NCBI GenBank assembly: GCA_021160785.1
Contig: JAGHBX010000553.1
Coordinates: 1-22,058, forward strand
DNA from: Planctomycetota bacterium
GTDB lineage: Bacteria > Planctomycetota > Phycisphaerae > Sedimentisphaerales > Anaerohalosphaeraceae
DNA length: 22,058 nt
Direction: 5' to 3'
The translations under genes were made by a program, and so were the position numbers. Shown here one piece after another: positions 6,762 to 17,100 of this stretch (its first letter is position 1; every line of letters begins with the position of its first letter). A model generated the notes under the pieces. That model worked only from the letters and a program-made list of their open reading frames with translations, did not search any database and was not told the origin of the DNA.

Positions 6762-9452
6762 TTAGATGTTTTTTGCATTGAATTTCTGGCGTTTCACAGA
6801 ATTTACTGCCTTAATTACGACCTTGTTGTTTTTAAGTAATTCGGTCTTGTTGTTTGAGACGCGAACATCAAAATGCTCGCCGTTTATAGGCAGATTATGG
6901 ATGTAGATGTTAGCATCAATCTTGCCATTCAGGCGAATCCGTCCATCCGGCTCGATATCACAAATCTCCTCAAGACCAATCAGACAAAGCAGGGCGCCCC
7001 ACGTGTAGTGAGGGTCATTGCCTCCCAGGCCTGTCGTGTGGTAGTTCTCCCAGCAACCGCCATTGCCAACCCAGTTTTTCATAAACAAATCAACACTCTT
7101 CTTTGCGTAATCATACCGAAGGTCGTCCGAGGCATAATTCTTTAATCCCTGGTAAAGCAGGTAGTTTGTCGGCCCCCAAATACGCCCTCTCCAGTAATCG
7201 TGCTGATTGAAATAAGGATCGTCACGACTGATGGTAGGGACGACATATTTACCCCAGAGTTTCCGGGGACTCTTAAGATAGTCGATCATCCTGTCGGCTC
7301 TTTTCTTGTCCGGTACAGAGCCAATCAGCGGATATAGATTCGTTGCTCCAATACGTTTTGAAAGCAGGCCGTCACCATCTTCGCTGCAGCGATACCAGCG
7401 GAAAATCATCTCGGCAGGACCGGTGATATTTCTAAATTCGATTCGTACGTCATATTCTTTAGCTGCCGTAAGCTGCAACGGCTCAACGGCGGCTTTGTTC
7501 TGGGGACCGATTGGAGAGGCCCACTTAGGTGTCTTGTTACCATCCCAGTCGTCAATAAGCAATTTATTGTCAACCCAGAGACGAATGCCGTTTTTTACTC
7601 TTGCACCGAAAATATATTTGCCGCTTTGCGCAGGTTTGACTTTACCCTTCCAGCGAACCGAGAAATTATCCGCGAGTATTCCGCCGCCAGGGCTGTCATT
7701 CCATGCGAAATCAATTATATCATCAGTTCGCGTAAGTTTAAGTTTGTTAAACTCGCTTCCGGAATAATACTCACCTGTCAAACCGGCTTTACCATCGTTT
7801 GTAAGAAGGCATTCCTGCGGAACGGGAATGGCGGGCATGATCGATTCAATATCCCAAAACCGGTTGCAGTACATCCCCTCGACATCGCTCCAGCAGAGTT
7901 TATTCATAGCGTCGGCCATCTTGTCCCCGCCCTGACGCAGCCTTTTGGCAGTGGCGTCTTCGCCAAGTTCATCAGCGATCAAAGCCAGAAAATGCGCATC
8001 TGCAATCCAAAGGGCGCTGATGTCAAGCTGTTCATGCCGAAATGAACGGGTAACCATCCGGCTGTGGGTAGTTTCGTCCCATTGCGGAGAATTATCCAGG
8101 CCCGAATAAACTGTAGCGCCAACATCTCCGGACTCTTCGCCGCAGGAAATCAGTCCGTCGCGATTGCCGTCACGGTGCGGCAGGCCGTCGTCAGGACGTT
8201 CGGCAAGCCACCAATCATTAGCTTTTACCAGATCGGCAAATACCTCACGAAGGAAATCCTTGTCCGGCTGGCGCTGATATATCTTCCAGACACACATTCC
8301 AACGACGGGCCTCTGGCTTCTGCCGGTAGAGACACCCCAGTGCGGTCCCGAATAGTTTGGCAACAGACCGCTGGGTTGCTGGGCCTTGAGCAAACCACGT
8401 ATAGTATTCTTTGCCGTCTTAGGGTCTTCTATGTTGCCCAGCAGTGAATTGAAGAGGGAGTCCCAATTAAACAACACAACGCCGTCATAATTACTCCATC
8501 TGCGACTGACAGAATATGTAACATCGCCCGTCTTGAAATTATACAGCCTCGTATGGGCCAGGTTCTGCGAGATAGGACTGACAAAATCACCCCAGTCGCC
8601 TTCTGCCCAAGTACGTTTCTGCAAATATTTTTTCTCGGCACCACTAAGTATCTCACCAACATTTTTTACAGAGGCAAGCTTGCCAATACCGGCGGAAATG
8701 TTAACTGCTTCGCCGGGCATTAGATCGTAAACCAGCATTGCAACCTTGCCCTTTTTGTCGATTCGAGGATGCTTTTTAACAACCATCTGACCGGCCTGTT
8801 GGGAAAGTTCACGCGACTTATCACGCAATTTTTCGGTCAGATCGGCGTCAAGGCAAACTGCAAAATCCTGCTTCTTATCCGTGCGAAGTTTAAAAACGAT
8901 ATCATCACCACCGGTTACAATACCGGCGCCGTCAACACCACTGTCGACTATACTATACTCGGATTTGAAAATCTCCCACGCCGGAGCCATTTCAATCGTA
9001 ATCCGAACGCAGGCATCGGCGCTGACCCGGGCAACATAGCCCTGATCAACCCTGGCCCACTCAAGCACAACCTCCGCTGCGTCAACTTTCCAGCCGAGTC
9101 TGGAGTACGACTGATCAGGCGCAGCAGGACCGACAGTAAGTGGCCGGCTATGAGGTATGATCGGCATCGTCGTCATACCCCATGCGTGTTGGTATTGGCC
9201 TATGTCGCCGTTGGTGTATTTGCCATCATAGTTATTAAATTTAAAACCGAAATGACCGTGACGCGATTTTTCGTTACTGTCTACCCAACCGATTCGCATA
9301 AGAAAGGCGGCCTTGTCGCCGGCAACCATAGATACACCATTCCAGGCATCAGCAAAGTATGAGCCCACCCGGACATCTTCATCCTTGAACGTATCAGCCG
9401 ATGCAACTAAACACAAACACAAAACAAGAACCGGAAAAACACACTTGTTCAT
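6762..9452 (-). CDS. Secreted GH63-like (alpha/alpha)6 glycoside hydrolase with inserted PA14 domain
   Basis: The 896-residue product starts with a signal peptide (ending LVASA). ATG 9452 has AAGGA 8 nt upstream. An N-terminal beta-rich region (about 25-290) precedes an (alpha/alpha)6 barrel of the GH63 / YgjK / mannosylglycerate-hydrolase type. It shows FNWDSLFNSLLG near residue 332, GLDNSPQWDET with candidate acid Asp453, YWRGRIWGPTNYLLYQG, and GCWENYH with candidate base Glu802. Between about residues 560 and 690 the barrel is interrupted by a PA14 domain (LTGEYYSG ... LWVDNKLLIDDWDG). PA14 domains often bind glycans, so it may guide substrate. GH63 enzymes act on alpha-glucosides or alpha-mannosides; specificity cannot be read here. 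It is the last gene of the main operon, 116 bp after the GH32 gene. Confidence 0.85.
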   Translation of the reverse strand: MNKCVFPVLVLCLCLVASADTFKDEDVRVGSYFADAWNGVSMVAGDKAAFLMRIGWVDSNEKSRHGHFGFKFNNYDGKYTNGDIGQYQHAWGMTTMPIIPHSRPLTVGPAAPDQSYSRLGWKVDAAEVVLEWARVDQGYVARVSADACVRITIEMAPAWEIFKSEYSIVDSGVDGAGIVTGGDDIVFKLRTDKKQDFAVCLDADLTEKLRDKSRELSQQAGQMVVKKHPRIDKKGKVAMLVYDLMPGEAVNISAGIGKLASVKNVGEILSGAEKKYLQKRTWAEGDWGDFVSPISQNLAHTRLYNFKTGDVTYSVSRRWSNYDGVVLFNWDSLFNSLLGNIEDPKTAKNTIRGLLKAQQPSGLLPNYSGPHWGVSTGRSQRPVVGMCVWKIYQRQPDKDFLREVFADLVKANDWWLAERPDDGLPHRDGNRDGLISCGEESGDVGATVYSGLDNSPQWDETTHSRMVTRSFRHEQLDISALWIADAHFLALIADELGEDATAKRLRQGGDKMADAMNKLCWSDVEGMYCNRFWDIESIMPAIPVPQECLLTNDGKAGLTGEYYSGSEFNKLKLTRTDDIIDFAWNDSPGGGILADNFSVRWKGKVKPAQSGKYIFGARVKNGIRLWVDNKLLIDDWDGNKTPKWASPIGPQNKAAVEPLQLTAAKEYDVRIEFRNITGPAEMIFRWYRCSEDGDGLLSKRIGATNLYPLIGSVPDKKRADRMIDYLKSPRKLWGKYVVPTISRDDPYFNQHDYWRGRIWGPTNYLLYQGLKNYASDDLRYDYAKKSVDLFMKNWVGNGGCWENYHTTGLGGNDPHYTWGALLCLIGLEEICDIEPDGRIRLNGKIDANIYIHNLPINGEHFDVRVSNNKTELLKNNKVVIKAVNSVKRQKFNAKNI

Positions 9453-9525
9453 AAAATTGTCCTTTCTTAATTTACCCGGCTAATCCAGCTGCCGTCATTT
9501 ACTTTGCAATCCTTATACTGTCTTT

Positions 9526-9546
9526 CAGCCTGAAATCATAAGGCTG
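9526..9546 (-). other. Intercistronic hairpin between GH32 and GH63-like genes
   Basis: CAGCCT and AGGCTG form a 6-bp stem with a 9-nt loop inside the 116-bp gap. No T run follows, so an mRNA-processing or stability element is as likely as a terminator. I see no convincing promoter in the gap. Confidence 0.3.
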
Positions 9547-9568
9547 GTGTTTAAAACTATTGTCTCAA

Positions 9569-12133
9569 TTACTTCCATGCAGAATGCATCTGCCATACTT
9601 CCAGCGACTTAAACTTTATCGCTCCGTCCAGGACTTTCATCTCTGCTGCAAATTCACCGGGCCTGGGCCATATCGGTATAGGAGCACTGTAACGCCCATC
9701 GTCGACATAAACATCCAAAGACGTTCTGTCCAAAAACAACTCCACTTTATATGCGCCGTTTTTCTCAATAGGCTCTATGGCACCGATCTGGAAAATGGGT
9801 TGTCTTTCGACAGGCTGATCCGTATGAAAATCTCTGGTGACCTGCATATGATTATTGTGTTCACCGTAAAACTCGAATCGCGTACTTTGACCTCTCATAT
9901 CAATAAAGAAGCTGCCCTTCTTACCCGGTGCAACCGGTTCAAACTCCATAACTATATTGAGCAGATCGCTCTGGATATGTTTTAAAGGATTGTCGCCTGG
10001 TTTTAGAGTGAAGTCTTTTTTGGATAACAGCTTTTTACCTCTTAGCCCATAAACCTCCTTTACAGGAACCCTGGCGATCTTCACAGCTTCGGGGTATGTC
10101 TTCAGTTTCAATTCGGAGGGCAAAGACAATTGCTGTGAGAACGGCATATTCGCAAAAGCCTCGACGGCAACCATCCATGCCATCTGGATTCGGCGTTTCT
10201 CCTTCTTTTGTCCGCCGAGCGAAAATGTCTGTGTAGCATAATATGCACCACCTGTAACAGGGCTTTGCTTTTTACTGCCTTCATCCGGAGTAAAATTTTT
10301 CCCGTCAAACTGCCCGATAACATAATCACCGCCGCCGTTTACCAATATCCATTTCGGCCTGGACTTATCACCATCAACATAGAGTTTGAACATATCCGGG
10401 CATTCATAATACCCTTCAACACTGCCCTGTTTTTCCCAGTCGGTAAGATTGTCCGATGTAAAGAACGTGTAGCCCGGCAGAATCCAGAATACCATCACCC
10501 ACTTTTTGCTTTCTTCATGCCAGAACACCTTCGGGTCCCGGTTATCCGGATGATAAGTAGGCACTACCGGGTTTTTTTCGTATTTCTTGAAAGTGACGCC
10601 TCCATCGGTGCTGTACGCCATGTTCTGGGCGATCCCTTTGCCGCCTACCGATGAATAAAAGGCAGCGATGGTTCTGGTGTCGCCTTTTTGCATTCCGAGC
10701 GAGTTATTGAAATCCACAACGGCGCTTCCGCTCCAGCAACCGTTTTCAACTTTGCTTTTGTCAAGGTTCTTGTCAGGTATCAGCGCAGGCGGCAATTCTG
10801 TCCAGTTAAACATGTCCTTACTTGTCGCATGTCCCCAGTGCGCATTCATCCCGGCCCATGTTACACCTCTTGGGCAGTATTGATAGCAGAGATTAAACTC
10901 ATCTTTGACCGCATCATAGTACATGCCGTTAACGTCGTTCATCCAGCCGAATTTGGGTGAATAGTGATACTGCGGCCGGTAAATTTCGTCGTAAAGTTCT
11001 TCCTCGATGCGAACGATCTTGAACACATTCGGATTCAATGCCGGATAATCCGAGATGTTTTTCACACCTACCATTCCGCCTTTGTAGTAAGGGTAGTTGA
11101 TATCGTGTACCGCCTCTTTCCGCCATTCTTCGGTTATCCAGTAGCTTGACCAGTATTTATCATTGCACAGTGCTTTTATGCTCGTCAGATTTCTCATATC
11201 TCTTGTGTGCCACTGGTCAAATTCCAAAAGAAATGTTTCTTTGATGCCGATCGAATCTGCAGTGACGGCAATATTTTTTTCACCTTTCGGGTCGGCTGAT
11301 ATGTACTTGCCGGTTTTGCGAGACCGGAACGCAACCTTGTAATCTCCGAGGTTGATCATGTCGAAATGAAAGTCTTTGTATTTATCTTGGGCTCCGATTT
11401 CCAGTCCTCTAAATTCCAGCCTTCCGTCATCATCATTCGGAGCTGCCATTGCATAGTAGACGTAATCCCGAATTCCCACTGTCATGCTTTTGCCGACTTC
11501 GGGCATTATACCGTTAAACATATATCCGCCCGGAAGATAGTCCACATAAAAAAAGGAGTCTGCCTGGATATGTCCGGTATCGCTGTCATCGACGATTTCG
11601 ATATAAGCTCTTTTGCCGACATATTTTTTAACATCCCAGAATCTAAGCCCCATCCAGTGCCTGCCGCTGATGTCGTCGTGTTTGGCTCTTCCTCCGTATC
11701 TTCCGACTTCCTTTCCATCTACGAACAGGGCTGTGTAGGTTGCCCTTTTATCGCATGTTCCGCCCACTTTGAAACGAATGTAAGGTTTTTCTATGACAAA
11801 CTCTTTGCTGGTAAGTTTGCCTTTGAGTTTTGGGCTTTGGGCGTCACCGGGTTTGCCGACTTTGCCGTTATATCTTTCCAGCGTGCCGACCCAATACTCA
11901 CCTTCTCCATACGCCGGCACCCATTTATTGTCTTTTCTGTGACGAATCTCGGTATTATTTCCAAGCGTCGGCTGGAATTCAAACGCGTCACCGGTTGCGG
12001 CCCAATTGGTAAGGTCGCCCTTTTCAAAATCGGAATTATCAAACAACGGCTGCAACGATTTCTCGCCGATTGCAAAACACTGACCTGCCGTTAAAACAAC
12101 AAGAAATACCTGTATTATTTTCTTTTGGATCAT
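9569..12133 (-). CDS. Secreted GH32 fructan hydrolase with fascin-like insert
   Basis: GH32 enzymes (levanase, inulinase, beta-fructofuranosidase) cleave beta-fructosides. The three catalytic motifs are present: WMNDVNG (nucleophile Asp400), NRDP (Asp533) and YYECPD (acid/base Glu577), counting from ATG 12133. Valine replaces the usual proline in WMNDPNG. Order: signal peptide (ending GQCFA), N-terminal beta-sandwich shared with the neighbouring GH32 (about 28-190), an extra region (215-310) ending in a beta-trefoil/fascin-like repeat (YKVAFRSRKTGKYISAD), five-bladed catalytic propeller (365-680), and C-terminal beta-sandwich. The frame is open to GTG 12196, overlapping the previous gene, but ATG 12133 gives a clean signal peptide although it lacks a clear Shine-Dalgarno. 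The 43-nt gap from the upstream GH32 implies cotranscription. Confidence 0.92.
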   Translation of the reverse strand: MIQKKIIQVFLVVLTAGQCFAIGEKSLQPLFDNSDFEKGDLTNWAATGDAFEFQPTLGNNTEIRHRKDNKWVPAYGEGEYWVGTLERYNGKVGKPGDAQSPKLKGKLTSKEFVIEKPYIRFKVGGTCDKRATYTALFVDGKEVGRYGGRAKHDDISGRHWMGLRFWDVKKYVGKRAYIEIVDDSDTGHIQADSFFYVDYLPGGYMFNGIMPEVGKSMTVGIRDYVYYAMAAPNDDDGRLEFRGLEIGAQDKYKDFHFDMINLGDYKVAFRSRKTGKYISADPKGEKNIAVTADSIGIKETFLLEFDQWHTRDMRNLTSIKALCNDKYWSSYWITEEWRKEAVHDINYPYYKGGMVGVKNISDYPALNPNVFKIVRIEEELYDEIYRPQYHYSPKFGWMNDVNGMYYDAVKDEFNLCYQYCPRGVTWAGMNAHWGHATSKDMFNWTELPPALIPDKNLDKSKVENGCWSGSAVVDFNNSLGMQKGDTRTIAAFYSSVGGKGIAQNMAYSTDGGVTFKKYEKNPVVPTYHPDNRDPKVFWHEESKKWVMVFWILPGYTFFTSDNLTDWEKQGSVEGYYECPDMFKLYVDGDKSRPKWILVNGGGDYVIGQFDGKNFTPDEGSKKQSPVTGGAYYATQTFSLGGQKKEKRRIQMAWMVAVEAFANMPFSQQLSLPSELKLKTYPEAVKIARVPVKEVYGLRGKKLLSKKDFTLKPGDNPLKHIQSDLLNIVMEFEPVAPGKKGSFFIDMRGQSTRFEFYGEHNNHMQVTRDFHTDQPVERQPIFQIGAIEPIEKNGAYKVELFLDRTSLDVYVDDGRYSAPIPIWPRPGEFAAEMKVLDGAIKFKSLEVWQMHSAWK

Positions 12134-12176
12134 TATACTACGTTTTTTCAAAGCTATTCTGACATATCTGGGATAA

Positions 12177-14138
12177 TTACCTGTCGCCGAGGTCACTCCA
12201 GATGGATTTTAGTTCCCATATTTTCATAGAGGTAATTTTAGCTGTTCCGCCGGTTGCGAAAACAGCTACGTCATCTTTGAGAAACTGCCTTCTGGGATAG
12301 GGATTTTCTTTTACCCTGTTATGGTCCCACCACCCGCGAATAATACATGATGTCATGGAGACTTCTCCGTCGTTAGCGAAAACTTCGATCGAGTTGGTAT
12401 CGACGAGGATATGCAATTTGCTCTTATTGCCGTTCATTGGCGCCATAACCGCATCCTTGCCCATGCTTGCCATACGTTTTCCCGCGACATCATAACTTAT
12501 GTTCTGGCCCTTTATGGTAAAGCCGATGGTCTTTGCGTCGCCAATCTCGATCTCCGCATCGATCTCCAGGAGACCGGCCTTGATCTTACTCAACGGATTA
12601 TCGCCCGGCTTTAATGAGACATTGTTAAAGCTGTACTCTTTTTTGTGTAATTTCTCGATTTCTTTTACAGGCATTCGGAACAGCTTTATGCCGTCCGGTG
12701 TCGTGCGGAGTGAAAGCTCCACGGGAAAACTGTTCTGCTGATTGAACGGCATACGCGGGTATCTGCCGCCGGCAACCCATCCCATCTGTACTGCCCTGCC
12801 GTTGGGTGCCTGACTGAATATCTGTGCCGCACTGAAGTTGTGTCCAAAGTCATAAGTTCCGCGAGGCTCTGTTGGCGTAAACACTTCGCCGTCGAATGTG
12901 CCTACATAGTAATGTCTGTGAGCGATAAAGACCCATCTCGTATCGTCAGGGTTGCCGTCAACAGGCAGTTCGAACATATCGGGGCACTCGTTAAGCTCCG
13001 AGTTGTCCCATGTATGAACCCTGGTCCAGTTCTTAAGGTCGCCAGAGTTAAGAAATTCATAGTCATCACCATCCAGATACAGTACCATAACCCACTTCTT
13101 TTCCGGAGCATACCAGAACACTTTCGGGTCGCGGTTATTTCCTACTATGTTATCTACTACTGCCTTCTTCTCCGGATTCCAGTTCAATCCCCCGTCAGTG
13201 CTGTAGAAAATCTTTACCACGCCCACACCTTTTTCGAATTGGGTAGCAAAAGCGATGATCGCCCGGGTATCTCCAACCTGATAACCGGCTGAATTATTGA
13301 AGTCTTCTATGCAGGTTCCAGACCACGCCGTGCCATATTTACGAGTATCTATGGAATGATCAAGCTGCTTCCATGTCGTAAGATCGTCACTTATCGCGTG
13401 CGACCATGAGGCGTTCATGCCTTCTCCAAATCTTACATGCTGGTTCATAAGATGCCATTTGCCGGCCGAATAAACCGTGCCGTTTACGTCATTGATCCAG
13501 CCTGTTTTAGATGTCCAGTGAATTTGCGGACGGTACGTCTCTTTGTAAAGTTCCTGGTCAAACGGTGCTATCTCGCCGAATTGCTCGTTACTTTGGGTGA
13601 TCTGATCAACGACCATAAAATCCCAGCGACCGCCTTCGACCTCTGTTTTATCCTGGATCTTAATAACCCCCGTCCGACCTTTGAACTCGCTGACATCCCA
13701 TGTCGCCCATTCAAGCTGAAAATTCTGCCTGCCTGTAGCATCACGCACGCTTTTACCGTCGACAAACAGTTCAACAATACAGTGTTCCTTGTTGTTGTTG
13801 CCGCCGATGAGCAGATTAATATACTTGCGTTCGATCACAAAATCAGGACTGGTCAATGTGCCAACTGCTTTTTCAGGTGTATTCATGACTGCATAACTGT
13901 TTGCGCATTTGGTCCCGAAATAACCACGCAGCGGCATTTTCGTGCCATTTAAGCCTTCAAGCCTGGGCCCTGTTCCGAAAGCGGGCCCGGTTGTCTTCCA
14001 CTGATCCCATTTATCGGCTTCAAAATCGTTAATGACAATGTCATCGGTTTTTCCCGCGGCAGTAGGCAGCAAAGAGGTTTCGGCTAAAAGAACCGGGCAA
14101 AGGAAAAAAATAACTATCACTAAAATATACTTTTTCAT
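12177..14138 (-). CDS. Secreted GH32 fructan hydrolase
   Basis: 653 residues with signal peptide (ending PVLLAET), an N-terminal beta-sandwich (about 30-180, SPDFVIERKYINLLIGG) often fused to bacterial levanases, a GH32 propeller (200-490) and a C-terminal beta-sandwich. Catalytic residues fit the family: WINDVNG (nucleophile Asp217), NNRDPKVFW (Asp337) and NECPDMF (acid/base Glu384). As in the next gene, the proline of WMNDPNG is valine. It is a shorter paralogue of the downstream GH32 and lacks its fascin-like insert, so the pair probably arose by tandem duplication. ATG 14138 is preceded by TAGGA. Exo- versus endo-action and levan versus inulin preference cannot be read from the sequence. 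Confidence 0.94.
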   Translation of the reverse strand: MKKYILVIVIFFLCPVLLAETSLLPTAAGKTDDIVINDFEADKWDQWKTTGPAFGTGPRLEGLNGTKMPLRGYFGTKCANSYAVMNTPEKAVGTLTSPDFVIERKYINLLIGGNNNKEHCIVELFVDGKSVRDATGRQNFQLEWATWDVSEFKGRTGVIKIQDKTEVEGGRWDFMVVDQITQSNEQFGEIAPFDQELYKETYRPQIHWTSKTGWINDVNGTVYSAGKWHLMNQHVRFGEGMNASWSHAISDDLTTWKQLDHSIDTRKYGTAWSGTCIEDFNNSAGYQVGDTRAIIAFATQFEKGVGVVKIFYSTDGGLNWNPEKKAVVDNIVGNNRDPKVFWYAPEKKWVMVLYLDGDDYEFLNSGDLKNWTRVHTWDNSELNECPDMFELPVDGNPDDTRWVFIAHRHYYVGTFDGEVFTPTEPRGTYDFGHNFSAAQIFSQAPNGRAVQMGWVAGGRYPRMPFNQQNSFPVELSLRTTPDGIKLFRMPVKEIEKLHKKEYSFNNVSLKPGDNPLSKIKAGLLEIDAEIEIGDAKTIGFTIKGQNISYDVAGKRMASMGKDAVMAPMNGNKSKLHILVDTNSIEVFANDGEVSMTSCIIRGWWDHNRVKENPYPRRQFLKDDVAVFATGGTAKITSMKIWELKSIWSDLGDR

Positions 14139-14182
14139 GAAACATTCCTACATAATTTCCAGAGTAAATTATGTGCCGCCAT

Positions 14183-17100
14183 TCAGTTTGCGATTTTAAT
14201 ACTGCTCTTGAGCTTTATATCCGTAGATGAACTGCCTATCATCACGTTATATTCGCACGCATCAACGATCCATTGCGATTTATCACTGTCCCACCGAGCC
14301 AACTCAGAAACGGGGAGTTTGAACTCTACTGTCTTGGTCTCAGCAGGCTTAAGCATGACCTTCTTAAACCGTTTAAGCTCTTTGATTGGCCTCTTGGCAT
14401 ACCTGGTATTGCTGTGGACATAAAGCTGAGCAACCTCTGCGCCTTCATACTTGCCCGTATTGGTCAGCTTGAATGAGACCGTAACTTCCTGATCCTTCTT
14501 TAAAGTTTTCTTAGCCAGCTTTAACGAACCGTACTTGAAACTGGTATAGCTCAAACCATGCCCGAACGGAAACAGAATATTATCGCTATCGGCATAGAGA
14601 TACGTTTTGCCGTTGCGAACATCATAGTCATCAAACGCTGGGATCTTGTCGACAGACTTATAAAAAGTCTGAGGCAGTTTGCCGCTGAAGTTGCCATCGC
14701 CAAACAACAGTTGTGCCAGCCCAAGACCGCCATGGTCGCCGGCGTACCACATCTCGACAATGGCTGGGATATTCTTATTACACCAGTTTACGCTCATGGG
14801 GTTGCCGTTATTCATCACCAGGACAGTATTGGGATTGGCAGCTTTAACAGCCTTTGCAAGCTCCTTCTGATAGTACGGCAGATCAAGAGACGTAATATCG
14901 CGGCTTTCACTTGCCGTACCCTGATCGATACCTAAGAAAAGCAGAGCAACATCGGATTTAGCGGCGATCTCTGCGGCCTTTTTGATATTCTCATCCATGC
15001 CCGGATTATAATCCCATCCAAGCTGCAGGATACCGCAGTCGGTTCTTTCATAAAACTCTATCTTGACGTCGTAGGATTTACCGCCCTGAAGATCGACATC
15101 GACATTGTCGATAGTCGCCGCATGAGGCCCCCAGCTGTCAATGATCAGCTTGCCGTCCAGATAATACCGGACACCGTCATCGGTTCGGGTAGTGAGATTA
15201 TACTTACGCGTAACCGGAGGAGTGAATTTGCCTGTTAAACGGATAGTGAAAAAATCATCGCTGACCATATTATCCTGTGTCGGAGCCCCGAACCATACCA
15301 TATCGAAATTTGTCGTAACACTTACCGACTTGGGATTGGTATTGAACTTAATATCTTCAGGTTTCGTAAACGGGTCGATGTTATTCTGGAAATATTCGGC
15401 CTTGAGCCCATTAACCATCTTGCCGTTTTCATCAACCGTCGTAAAATATTGCGTGGGGATAATATCTATCACCGAACCGGAAACCGCAGTAAAAGCTTCA
15501 ACCTTAACAGATTCGGGCAGATACTGCTTAAATCCTTCCAGTGGAGTTATAATTTCATCCTGAGCGACTATACCGCTGTATGCTCCAAGCTGCCCGGAAT
15601 TGGCGAACGGGCCGATCATCACAACAGACTTGATCTTATTCTTATCCAGCGGCAGCGTCTTCTCGTCATTTTTCAGCAAAACCATACATTTCTTGGCAGC
15701 TTCAAGCGACAGATCAAGGTGCTCTTTGCACCGCATATTGTCAATCGTTATCTTGTTATATTCAACCATAGCAGGGGGGTCGAATTCGCCGGTCATAAAT
15801 CTTGCCGTGAAAATTCGCTTCAAAGCCAGATCGACTTGCTTTTCGCTGGTAAGGCCGTTATTGATAGCTTTGCCAATCTGCCCGGTATTTCCGCCAAGCA
15901 GCATGTCCAGGCCGGCATTAAACATCTTGCCCGTCCCTTCCCACTGGGTTTTGGTATAACCGGTCCGCAGCATATCCACATCATTGCCGCAGTCGCTGAC
16001 TACAAAGCCCTTAAAGCCCCACTCGTCCCTTAGGACCTCGGTCAACATCCATTTGTTAGCAGCACAAGGAGTACCGTTTATGCCGTTAAATGCTGTCATA
16101 AGCGACATTGCTCCGCCTTCCATTACCGAGGCCTTATATCCCGGGAAATAGTATTCACGAAGAACCTCGACGGGAACCTTTGCGTCCCTGATTCTTCTAA
16201 ACCACTCTTCATTGTTGGCTACAAAATGCTTAGGCGTTGCCACGGCTTTAAGATATTTGGAGCCGTCATCGATACCCTGGAATCCCTGTATAAATCCAAC
16301 CGCTATCCGCGAGACCAGGTATGGATCCTCGCCATAGCCTTCCTGGTTCCGGCCCCAACGCGGATCCCTGCCGATATTGACAACAGGACTATACGCAAAC
16401 AAACCGCGAACGCCCCATGGCCCTTCACTTATTTCCCTGTCCATTCTAACCCGTGCCCGCAGTTCATCACCGGTCGCCGAAGCAATCCGCTTAACCAGTT
16501 GCGGATCCCACGAAGCCGCCATTGCAATAGCCTGCGGATAGCTTGTTGCGTGATCGGTCATAACGCCGTGCAAAGCTTCCGACCAGTAGTGATAAGGCTT
16601 AATACCCAATTGCGGCACTCCGCCGTTATTATGGCTTAACATGCCGATCTTTTGATCGCGATTCATTTTGCCCATCAAGTCACTGACTCTTTGCTCAAAA
16701 GACAACGATGTATCAAGATACACAGGCCTGTCATCTCGGAAAAATGTGTAAACGCCGCCCGAGTCATAGCCGTTTTCGTCATCGTTCATAGCGCCGACGA
16801 ATACATCGTTGCCGCTTATCGCGACAGCTGAACCGAATCTATCCCTGAACTTTGGATCAGATGACTGATACTTTTTGACCTGTTTCCATTGGTCGCCATC
16901 CTTTTTGTACAGGTAGGCAACACCTGCCTTTTCGATATCGCCGTTCTTTGCGTAGGGAGCACTGACAACAGCATAATCACCGTCAATATTGACAGAGGTT
17001 CCGAACGTATCGCCCTGCACAGAGTCATCAGCTTCGAGCTTTAGAACAAGCTGCCACGAATGGCTCACAGCCTGTTTTTCTTCTTCGCTGAGCACCTCGA

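Noticed and set aside
8769..9362. 197-codon plus-strand ORF opposite the GH63-like gene
   Set aside because: Antisense shadow without homology or ribosome binding site.
11366..12094. 242-codon plus-strand ORF opposite the GH32 gene
   Set aside because: Lies wholly antisense to the N-terminal part of a clear GH32 protein and shows no recognisable motif.
12134..12196. GTG 12196 as the start of the downstream GH32 gene
   Set aside because: It would put 21 charged residues before the signal peptide, and the GGAG touches the start codon. ATG 12133 gives a normal signal peptide.
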